Assembly (NCBI GenBank): GCA_964036045.1
Contig: OZ038379.1
Span: forward strand, 118,805,104 to 118,869,103
Direction: 5' to 3'
Length of the DNA: 64,000 nucleotides
DNA from: Eutreptiella sp. 'Long Island Sound 2002'
Lineage: Eukaryota > Euglenozoa > Euglenophyceae > Eutreptiales > Eutreptiaceae
Part shown: positions 48,164 through 59,100 of the stretch, one piece after another
How the letters are laid out: every line of letters starts with the position of its first letter
Numbering within the stretch: position 1 is the first letter of the stretch
Notes under the pieces: generated by a model
What the model saw: only the letters and a program-made list of their open reading frames with translations
What the model was told of the DNA's origin: nothing
Databases searched by the model: none
Made by a program: the position numbers and the translations under genes

Positions 48164-49955
48164 TCACCTCGCAGAGGTTGTTAGATCAAAGCCAGGCAGG
48201 CGTATATAGGGGAAAACGCCACATACCCCCCCATTTTGGCCATTTTGGGCCTATTCGCGTACCCTACCCCAAGGGGTTGAATTGTTAGTTTAACCCCTTG
48301 TAAAATCATTATTTTGTCAAATAAATGCATCCCCCAATCAGTTTTTGGTCCGGACCCCCCCCAGACCCCCCTCACTTGAAACCCACTTTTTTCAGGTTTT
48401 GAGGGAGGGGGGGGGGGGGGTGCGGGGGGGTGGGGGGGGGTCAAAAAATGACCCCCCCTTTTTTTGGGTCGAAAATCATGAATCTTTTGGTTTTTTTCGA
48501 TTTTGAGCCGAAAAAGTTTTTCCGGGTCCCGACTCTATGGGGTTTGTATGGGGCGGAGTGGGACGAGCGCTTATGCAGTTTAAGCACTTTTTGGCCATTT
48601 TTGCTATGTTCGTCGACCTCGGTGACCCCGTGGTACCTACCCTGAGAGGTGCAAGTGGGGATGTTGTGACAGTATATGCCTACTAGGATACGGAAGGACG
48701 TTTTTTGCAGTCTCTAGCCTTGCCTAGGGCCGTCCACAACCCGTGCCAAAGAGTGAATGGGCCAGTACACAACCTGCTAATGCAGTTTTTCAACCTGGGC
48801 AGCACAAAAATCGAAGTTTTCGAAACTTGTTTTTTTGATATTGTGACCACCCACAATGACCATCCAAGCTATGTAAAGCATCTTTTAGGCCGTATTTACG
48901 TGGTTTTCACCATATTTGGGTATTAGGTCCGGGGGGGGGGGGGCTCCCAAGGGACGGGTGCACAACCTGCTTATGCAGTTTTTCACCTTGGACAGCTCAA
49001 AAATCGAAGTTTTCGAAACTTGTTTTTTTGATATTGTGACCACCTAAAACGACCATCCAAGCTATGGAAAGCATGTTTTAGGCCGTATTTACGTGTTTTT
49101 CACTCTTTTTGGGTGTTAGGTCGGGGGGGGGGGACGGGTCTCCCAAGGGACGGGTGCACAACCTGCTTATGCAGTTTTTCACCCCGGACAGCTCAAAAAT
49201 GGAAGTTTTCGAAACATATTTTTTTCATATTGTGACCACCCAGAATGACCATCCAAGCTATGGAAAGCATGTTTTAGGCCGTATTTACGTGTTTTTCACC
49301 CTATTTGGGTATCAGGTCGGGGGGGGGGGGGTCTCCCAAGGGACGGGTGCACAACCTGCTTATGCAGTTTTCCACCCCGGACAGCTCAAAAATGGAAGTT
49401 TTTGAAACTTGTTTTTGTGATATTGTGATCACACAAAATGACCATCCAAGGTATGTAAAGCATGTTTTAGGCCGTATTTACGTGTTTTTCACCCGATATG
49501 GGTATTAGGTCGGGGGGGGGGGGTCTCCCAAGGGACGGGTGCACAACCTGCTTATGCAGTTTTTCACCCCGGACAGCTCAAAAATGGAAGTTTTTGAAAC
49601 TTGTTTTTGTGATATTGTGATCACCTAAAATGACCATCCAAGGTATGTAAAGCATGTTTTAGGCCGTATTTACGTGTTTTTCACCCTATTTGGGTATCAG
49701 GTCCGGGGGGGCGGGGGGGGGGGGGGGGTCTCCCAAGGGATTGGTACACAACCTGCTTATGCAGTTTGTCACCCTGGGCAGCTCAAAAATGGAAGTTTTC
49801 GAAACTTGTTTTTTTGATACCGTGATCACCTAAAATGATCATCCAAGGTATGTAAAGCATGTTTTAGCCGGTATTTATGTAGTTTCCACCCTTTTTTGGG
49901 TGTGTGTTGCTCGGGGTAGATTCTCTGCGAGGTGGACTTGCCGAAGGCAATAGAA
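48164..49955 (+). mobile_element. Element copy 8, tandem
   Basis: A 1,792-bp copy with intact termini and about six monomers. It follows copy 7 directly and ends TAGAA before 'tttcaaaaacaatctgg'. A deletion in the module removes about 35 bp after 'cccgtgccaaag' relative to other copies. Confidence 0.85.
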
Positions 49956-50020
49956 TTTCAAAAACAATCTGGAACAAAAAAAGCAGGCATATAAAACCCC
50001 AGTTAGCAAAGCGAACAGTC

Positions 50021-50073
50021 GTTTTACGAACAAAGCAAAACGCAAATCAGGCATATTGTGACTCCTCGCTGCT
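50021..50073 (+). repeat. 53-bp direct repeat, right copy
   Basis: Matches 40507-40559 with one substitution. It lies 65 bp after the end of copy 8, so copies 6-8 sit between two copies of the same short sequence, perhaps part of an older repeat. Confidence 0.9.
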
Positions 50074-50153
50074 TATTTTGTTCATTCATATAGGGGCAAA
50101 ACCACCACACATTCCAGGGCCAGGCTCTCAATGAGTCAGGGCTTTGGCTCAGC

Positions 50154-53062
50154 TCACCCCAGGGCCACTTCATCTAGGTTATGGGCTGCCCCTTGACGCC
50201 CTTTAGGGAAACCGAAGACCCAAAATGGGGAGGGGACCCCTGGGAATGATTGCAAAGCCACGTGGCGGTCTGAAGCCCCCGCACAAGCCTCCTTCACCTG
50301 CCACTTCCACTCCGAGTCCACCCTGGAAAGGCTGTCCGCCGGGTTCAGGTCTCCGGGGACGAATTCTAGATACACCGAGCCTTCCAGGCGCCGGAGCAAG
50401 TAAAACAACCTCCGAAGCTGCCTGTTTTGGCGCCTTAGCCCCGCACTCGCCCGCACGGAGGCCACTTGCTCCAAAGCCGAGGAATTATCCCCAATAAGAC
50501 GCCCCACAGGCCAGCCCACCCTGATGCAGAGCCTAACCCCACGAAATAGAGCTTCAAGTTCCGCCTCCTGTTGCGTGCAAACACCGGGAGAGCATGGGAA
50601 TACTCGTCCCCCCAGAACTGGGCCCCGTACCCCATTTTTGAACCGGTTCAACCGGTTCAACCGGTTCAAATCAAAGGCGGCATCCACATACAGGACCCCC
50701 CCCCCACAAATGCTAAGGGGAAGCAGTACCTGTGGTTTCCAAGCCCTGTATGAAAGAAGGAGGCAGTGCAAGAGGCTTTGGAGCAAGGAAAGGGGGTAAT
50801 TTTGAAGCCAATTTGCCCCCCATTGACAGTGGGCCCACCATCCACTCAAAAAGGGGGCGAACCCAACAGTCGGGCGCAAACTCCAAATAAAACGACCCAG
50901 GATCCTGCGGGCGTGTTTGCGGGTAAGGGGCAAGACCGCAGCACGGATCCAGAGGCCCAGCAAAGCAGCCCCCCCCTGCCCCTTAGAGAAGACCCCCGCA
51001 CCACCGCTAGACAGCACCAACCACTTGCCCAACCACTGGATTTCAGGCAAGGGTTCCAAGACACTTTTAGTGCTGATAACAGCCCCTGCCCTACGCAAAG
51101 CATCGCACAGGTGCTATGCCATTGATCCTGCCCTAGTCTTCCCGTAGCCGACAAGCAGGACGTCGTCCAAATAGTGCAAGAATATGACCCCATTGGTATC
51201 CACCGAAGTGGTCACAAAGGCAAGCACATATTGGCACATGACCCGTGAAAAACGCCAACCAAAAGGAAGGCAAGAAAAAGGGTAAGATTTACCGTCGATG
51301 CGCACTCTAAAGCTGTTTTTATAGGGTTCAGGCAAAGTCAATGACCAAAAACCGTTGGTAAGGTCATGTGACAGGCCACGAGGGGTGCACCCGGTTCCAC
51401 CAAAAGACGCAAACTGTCTAGTTCACGCACGAAGGGGTCGTTCATGTGGACCAGACAGGGTGACCCCAGCGAGAGATTGGGGAGGCCCATAATGTGGGCT
51501 TGTATAAGGAAGGCAAGATCTTCCACCGAGGGCAAACTAAAACGCGACGGCTCAAAATGGTGGTACTTATTCAGGCGCACCAAATGCACTATCATGGAAG
51601 CCTTCAAGGCATTCTTGGGAAAGGTGAACAAGTAGCTGTTGGGCCCCAGGGGACCCCCCCCACTCAGCACATTGCCGGAGGACCCCGTCCCTAACCAAAG
51701 CACGTGCCATAATGAGACCCTCGGGGGGGATCTCTGGCATCTGCCCCAAATCACAAGCTGTCACCTCTTGAAAATCGAGTGGGACGAGGAAATCCCACAA
51801 GAATTCCGGGATGGGGATATTGCCCACCGGCCCCAGCCCGCTGTCCAACACAGACGGGTCGAGGGTTAGGAGGAGGGTAACCGGGGAGGTGGAACCCCGC
51901 AACACACAGGACCATACATCCCCTCGCAGGGAGTCCAAAGCTGCAATTAATTGGTCATCTATATCCACCATACCGAGGCCCCTCGCTACCCTCCCCCCTT
52001 GGATGAGCAAGAAACGGATTCGCCGGTGTAGCAAGTCCCTTAGGTTACCACTCAGTCTCAGACCTTGAGAAATTTCGTCCAGCCACCGTTTACCTCGCTC
52101 CGATTGGATCAGGCCTTCCACAGCCCTTTCCCCAGGGCACTCTTCGTTTACCGGCGCCGCCGGCTGTACGTCGAGCCAGCGTCCCCGGGTGCTTGGCTCC
52201 GAGACCCGCAGTGGTTCAGGGCCGTGTTCTCCACGTCGTGAAACCCCGTGGTCGTCCCTGAAATCGTCCTCCTGCCCGAAATGGCCCGGAAGGGCTTGCT
52301 CCCCCATCGGCCTCTCGACGTGTCGGGGGACCCATCTCCACGTCCTGCTGCTCATCGGCGTCAATGGGGGCTTCTCTGGAGGCGTTGGGGGCTTCCTGTG
52401 AGGCGCTGGATGCCCTACCCCGTGCCGGCATCGGGTCCACCGACCTCGTGCCCCCGGGAGGCCTGGTGTCCTTTGGTGCTCTCGCCCCTGCGGCTTCTGT
52501 GGTATATGTGCGTCGGGGCTTCGGGCCTCCTCTCTCTAGGCGGCTGAAACCGACCGCCAGTGCTCCCGCGGTTGTGTCCTTTTCTGGCTCGCCCTCTCTT
52601 GGCTTGGACCGTGTCCTCTTGACCTCGGTCGGTGATCTCCGGACTGTCTCGTCATTTTCAAAGAGTTCCACAAGGCTGGGCGGCCACAAGTCCCGGGTAT
52701 CAGTTTTTCGCCATCGGATTCCCTCATTGGCTGGCCAAGGCAGTCGCGTAAGCTGCACACATTCAAATTCGTCGGGGGGAGACGCGTAAAGGTGCGCAAT
52801 TTTGATGCTATGCCATCTACCCCACGACAAGAGGTGTCTCCACGGCAGTCCCAACCAACGGAGGTATGTAGCGCCTGCTCCTCCAGGCACGCCATTTGGC
52901 CTCTCCTCCGTCAGTCCCTTGCACGGGTTTGGCCATACCAATTTCGAGGTCTGCTGCACGCCCCAACGCTGGTGCCTCACCCGGGGCGATCCTGCGGAGC
53001 CATGAAGCCCAAGCTTGCGCGTACGGTCCCAGACGTTGTGTGATCTGGCGGTGGTCTCTCAT
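50154..53062 (-). mobile_element. Decayed retrotransposon: Gag-like, reverse transcriptase, RNase H
   Basis: On the minus strand, in order: a Gag-like region (52980-52216: LYASPPDEFECVQLTRLPWP, then a Pro/Arg/Ser-rich linker); a second region in another frame (52364-51567: LVPLDFQEVTACDLGQMPE); then reverse transcriptase with motif A DLTNGFW (Asp at 51363-51365), motif B CLPFGWRFSRVMCQ and motif C YLDD (51162-51173). Last comes an RNase H-type domain (51098-50154: YVDAAF, QQEAELEALF, IGDNSSALE, NPADSLSR). At least four frame changes are needed, so it is dead. The RT style and NPADSLSR ending resemble tyrosine-recombinase (DIRS/Ngaro) and some LTR retroelements; no recombinase, integrase or terminal repeat was found. 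Confidence 0.75.
50641..50668. repeat. Triplicated 9-bp unit AACCGGTTC inside the RNase H region
   Basis: Three consecutive copies of AACCGGTTC (the core AACCGGTT is self-complementary) add an LNRLNRLNRF stretch to the RNase H domain just after the first catalytic Asp. Likely a local slippage expansion. Confidence 0.9.
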
Positions 53063-53161
53063 GACGCCGTGGTACGTAATCCCCAGCTTGGAGATGTTCG
53101 ATCGTCGAAGCGACTATATTTCCCCCACCCTGCATAGCGTGGCACAGGACGTGACCGCCGC

Positions 53162-56100
53162 TCCAAGGTATGTAAAGTATGTTTTAGGCCGTATTTACGT
53201 GTTTCTCACCCTATTTGGGTATCAGGTCCGGGGGGGGGGGTAGGGGGTCTCCCAAGGGATTGGTACACAACCTGTTTATGCAGTTTTTCACCTTGGACAG
53301 CTCAAAAATGGAAGTTTTTGAAACTTGTTTTTCTGATATTGTGACCACCTAAAATGACCATCCAAGCTATGTAAAGCATGTTTTAGGCCGTATTTACGTG
53401 TTTCTCACCCTATTTGGGTATCAGGTCCGGGGGGGGGGGGGGGGGTAGGGGGTCTCCCAAGGGATTGGTACACAACCTGTTTATGCAGTTTTTCACCCTG
53501 GGCAGCTCAAAAATGGAAGTTTTTGAAACTTGTTTTTTTGATATTGTGACCACCCACAATGACCATCCAAGGTATGTAAAGCACGTTTTAGGCCGTATTT
53601 ACGTGTTTCTCACCCTATTTGGGTATCAGGTCCGGGGGGGGGGTGTCTCCCAAGGGATTGGTACACAACCTGTTTATGCAGTTTTGCACCCTGGACAGCT
53701 CAAAAATGGAAGTTTTTGAAACTTGTTTTTCTGATATTGTGACCACCTAAAATGACCATCCAAGCTATGTAAAGCATGTTTTAGGCCGTATTTACGTGTT
53801 TCTCATCCTATTTGGGTATCAGGTCCGGGGGGGTAGGGGGTCTCCCAAGGGATTGGTACACAACCTGTTTATGCAGTTTTGCACCTTGGACAGCTCAAAA
53901 ATGGAAGTTTTTGAAACTTGTTTTTTTGATATTGTGACCACCTAAAATGACCATCCAAGCTATGTAAAGCATGTCTTAGGGCGTATTTACATGTTTTTCA
54001 CCCTATTTGGGTATCAGGTCCCGGGGGGTAGGGGGGCTCCCAAGGGATTGGTACACAACCTGTTTATGCAGTTTTTCACCCTGGGCAGCTCAAAAATGGA
54101 AGTGTTTAGAACTTGTTTTTTTTGATATTGTGAACACCTAAAATGACCATCCAAGCTATGTAAAGCATGTTTTAGGCCGTATTTACGTGTCTTTCACCCT
54201 ATTTGGGTATCAGGGCTGGGGGGGGGGGGGGTTCCCTAGGGGATTGGTACACAACCTGTTTATGCAGTTTTTCACCCAGGACAGCTCAAAAATGGAAGTT
54301 TTTGAAACTTGTTTTTTTGATATTGTGACCACCTAAAATGACCATCCAAGATATGTAAAGCATGTTTTAGGCCGTATTTACGTGTTTCTCACCCTATTTG
54401 GGTATTAGGTCCGGGGGGGTAGGGGGACTCCCAAGGGATTGGTACACAACCTGTTTATGCAGTTTTTCACCCTGGGCAGCTCAAAAATGGAAGTTTTTGA
54501 AACTTGTTTTTTTGATATTGTGACCACCTAAAATGACCATCCAAGATATGTAAAGCATGTTTTAGGCAGTATTTACGTGTTTCTCACCCTATTTGGGTAT
54601 TAGGTCCGGGGGGGTAGGGGGGCTCCCAAGGGATTGCTACACAACCTGCTTATGCAGTTTTTCACCATGGGCAGCTCAAAAATGGAAGTTTTTGAAACTT
54701 GTTTTTTTGATATTGTGACCACCTAAAATGACCATACAAGATATGTAAAGCATGTTTTAGGCAGTATTTACATGTTTTCCACCCTATTTGGGTATTAGGT
54801 CCGGGGGGGTAGGGGGGCTCCCAAGGGATTGGTACACAACCTGTTTATGCAGTTTTTCACCCTCGGCAGCTCAAAAATGGAAGTTTTTGAAACTTGTTTT
54901 TTTGATATTGTGACCACCTAAAATGACCATCCAAGCTATGTAAAGCATGTCTTAGGGCGTATTTACATGTTTTTCACCCTATTTGGGTATCAGGTCCCGG
55001 GGGGTAGGGGGGCTCCCAAGGGATTGTTACACAACCTGCTTATGCAGTTTTTCACCCTGGGCAGCTCAAAAATGGAAGTGTTTGAAACTTGTTTTTTTTG
55101 ATATTGTGACCACCTAAAATGACCATCCAAGCTATGTAAAGCATGTTTTAGGCCGTATTTACGTGTTTTTCACCCTATTTGGGTATCAGGGCCGGGGGGG
55201 GGGGGGGGTTCCCTAGGGGATTGGTACACAACCTGTTTATGCAGTTTTTCACCCAGGACAGCTCAAAAATGGAAGTTTTTGAAACTTGTTTTTTTGATAT
55301 TGTGACCACCTAAAATGACCATCCAAGATATGTAAGGCATGTTTTAGGCCGTATTTACGTGTTTCTCACCCTATTTGGGTATTAGGTCCGGGGGGGTAGG
55401 GGGGCTCCCAAGGGATTGGTACACAACCTGTTTATGCAGTTTTTCCCCCTGGGCAGCTCAAAAATGGAAGTTTTTGAAACTTGTTTTTTTGATATTGTGA
55501 CCACCTAAAATGACCATCCAAGATATGTAAAGCATGTTGTAGGCAGTATTTACGTGTTTCTCACCCTATTTGGGTATTAGGTCCGGGGGGGTAGGGGGGC
55601 TCCCAAGGGATTGGTACACAACCTGCTTATGCAGTTTTTCACCATGGGCAGCTCAAAAATGGAAGTTTTTGAAACTTGTTTTTTTGATATTGTGACCACC
55701 TAAAATGACCATACAAGATATGTAAAGCATGTTTTAGGCAGTATTTACATGTTTTTCACCCTATTTGGGTATTAGGTCCGGGGGGGTAGGGGGGCTCCCA
55801 AGGGATTGGTACACAACCTGTTTATGCAGTTTTTCACCCTCGGCAGCTCAAAAATGGAAGTTTTTGAAACTTGTTTTTTTGATATTGTGACCACCTAAAA
55901 TGACCATCCAAGATATGTAAAGCATGTTTTAGGCAGTATTTACATGTTTTTCACCCTATTTGGGTATCAGGTCCGGGGGGGTAGGGGGGCTCCCAAGGGA
56001 TTGGTACACAACCTGTTTATGCAGTTTTTCACCTTGGGCAGCTCAAAAATGGAAGTTTTTGAAACTTGTTTTTCTAATATTGTGACCACCTAAAATGACC

Positions 56101-59100
56101 ATCCAAGCTATGTAAAGCATGTTTTAGGCCGTATTTACGTGTTTTTCACCCTATTTGGGTATCAGATCCGGGGGGGTAGGGGGGCTCCTAGGATATTGGT
56201 ACACAACCTGCTAATGCAGTTTTTCACCCTGGACAGCTCAAAAATGGAAGTTTTTCAAACTTGCGTTTTTGATTCCATGACCACCTAAAATGACCATCCA
56301 AGATATGTAAAGCATGTCTTAGGCCGTATTCACATGTTTTTCACCCTATTTGGGTATCAGGTCCGGGGGGGGGGGGGTCTCCCAAGGGATTGGTACACAA
56401 CCTGCTTATGCAGTTTTTCACCCTGGGCAGCTCAAAAATGGAAGTTTTTGAAATTTGTTTTTTTGATATTGTGACCACCTAAAATGACCATCCAAGGTAT
56501 GTAAAGCATGTTTTAGGCCGTATTTACGTGTTTTTCACCCTATTTGGGTATCAGTCTCGGGGGGGGGGGGGGACTCCTAGGGGATTGGTACACAACCTTC
56601 TTATGCAGTTTTTCACCCTGGGCAGCTCAAAAATGGAAGTTTTTGAAACTTGTTTTTCTGATATTGTGACCACCTAAAATGACCATCCAAGCTATGTAAA
56701 GCATGTTTTAGGCCGTATTTACGTGTTTTCCACCCTATTTGGGTATCAGGTCCGGGGGGGGGGGGTCTCCCAAGGGATTGGTACACAACCTGTTTATGCA
56801 GTTTTTCACCCTGGACAGCTCAAAAATGGAAGTTTTTGAAACTTGTTTTTTTGATATTGTGACCACCTAAAATGACCATCCAAGATATGTAAAGCATGTT
56901 TTAGGCCGTATTTACGTGTTTCTCACCCTATTTGGGTATTAGGTCCCGGGGGGTAGGGGGGCTCCCAAGGGATTGGTACACAACCTGTTTATGCAGTTTT
57001 TCACCCTGGGCAGCTCAAAAATGGAAGTGTTTGAAACTTGTTTTTTTTGATATTGTGACCACCTAAAATGACCATCCAAGATATGTAAAGCATGTTTTAG
57101 GCAGTATTTACGTGTTTCTCACCCTATTTGGGTATTAGGTCCGGGGGGGTAGGGGGGCTCCCAAGGGATTGGTACACAACCTGCTTATGCAGTTTTTCAC
57201 CATGGGCAGCTCAAAAATGGAAGTTTTTGAAACTTGTTTTTTTGATATTGTGACCACCTAAAATGACCATACAAGATATGTAAAGCATGTTTTAGGCGGT
57301 ATTTACATGTTTTTCACCCTATTTGGGTATTAGGTCCGGGGGGGGTAGGGGGGCTCCCAAGGGATTGGTACACAACCTGCTTATGCAGTTTTTCACCATG
57401 GGCAGCTCAAAAATGGAAGTTTTTGAAACTTGTTTTTTTGATATTGTGACCACCTAAAATGACCATACAAGATATGTAAAGCATGTTTTAGGCAGTATTT
57501 ACATGTTTTTCACCCTATTTGGGTATTAGGTCCGGGGGGGTAGGGGGGCTCCCAAGGGATTGGTACACAACCTGTTTATGCAGTTTTTCACCCTCGGCAG
57601 CTCAAAAATGGAAGTTTTTGAAACTTGTTTTTTTGATATTGTGACCACCTAAAATGACCATCCAAGCTATGTAAAGCATGTCTTAGGGCGTATTTACATG
57701 TTTTTCACCCTATTTGGGTATCAGGTCCCGGGGGGTAGGGGGGCTCCCAAGGGATTGTTACACAACCTGCTTATGCAGTTTTTCACCCTGGGCAGCTCAA
57801 AAATGGAAGTGTTTGAAACTTGTTTTTTTTGATATTGTGACCACCTAAAATGACCATCCAAGCTATGTAAAGCATGTTTTAGGCCGTATTTACGTGTTTT
57901 TCACCCTATTTGGGTATCAGGGCCGGGGGGGGGGGGGGGGGGTTCCCTAGGGGATTGGTACACAACCTGTTTATGCAGTTTTTCACCCAGGACAGCTCAA
58001 AAATGGAAGTGTTTGAAACTTGTTTTTTTTGATATTGTGACCACCTAAAATGACCATCCAAGATATGTAAAGCATGTTTTAGGCAGTATTTACGTGTTTC
58101 TCACCCTATTTGGGTATTAGGTCCGGGGGGGTAGGGGGGCTCCCAAGGGATTGGTACACAACCTGCTTATGCAGTTTTTCACCATGGGCAGCTCAAAAAT
58201 GGAAGTTTTTGAAACTTGTTTTTTTGATATTGTGACCACCTAAAATGACCATACAAGATATGTAAAGCATGTTTTAGGCAGTATTTACATGTTTTTCACC
58301 CTATTTGGGTATTAGGTCCGGGGGGGTAGGGGGGCTCCCAAGGGATTGGTACACAACCTGCTTATGCAGTTTTTCACCACGGGCAGCTCAAAAATGGAAG
58401 TTTTTGAAACTTGTTTTTTTGATATTGTGACCACCTAAAATGACCATACAAGATATGTAAAGCATGTTTTAGGCAGTATTTACATGTTTTTCACCCTATT
58501 TGGGTATTAGGTCCGGGGGGGTAGGGGGGCTCCCAAGGGATTGGTACACAACCTGTTTATGCAGTTTTTCACCCTCGGCAGCTCAAAAATGGAAGTTTTT
58601 GAAACTTGTTTTTTTGATATTGTGACCACCTAAAATGACCATCCAAGCTATGTAAAGCATGTCTTAGGGCGTATTTACATGTTTTTCACCCTATTTGGGT
58701 ATCAGGTCCCGGGGGGTAGGGGGGCTCCCAAGGGATTGTTACACAACCTGCTTATGCAGTTTTTCACCCTGGGCAGCTCAAAAATGGAAGTGTTTGAAAC
58801 TTGTTTTTTTTGATATTGTGACCACCTAAAATGACCATCCAAGCTATGTAAAGCATGTTTTAGGCCGTATTTACGTGTTTTTCACCCTATTTGGGTATCA
58901 GGGCCGGGGGGGGGGGGGTTCCCTAGGGGATTGGTACACAACCTGTTTATGCAGTTTTTCACCCAGGACAGCTCAAAAATGGAAGTTTTTGAAACTTGTT
59001 TTTTTGATATTGTGACCACCTAAAATGACCATCCAAGATATGTAAAGCATGTTTTAGGCAGTATTTACGTGTTTCTCACCCTATTTGGGTATTAGGTCCG

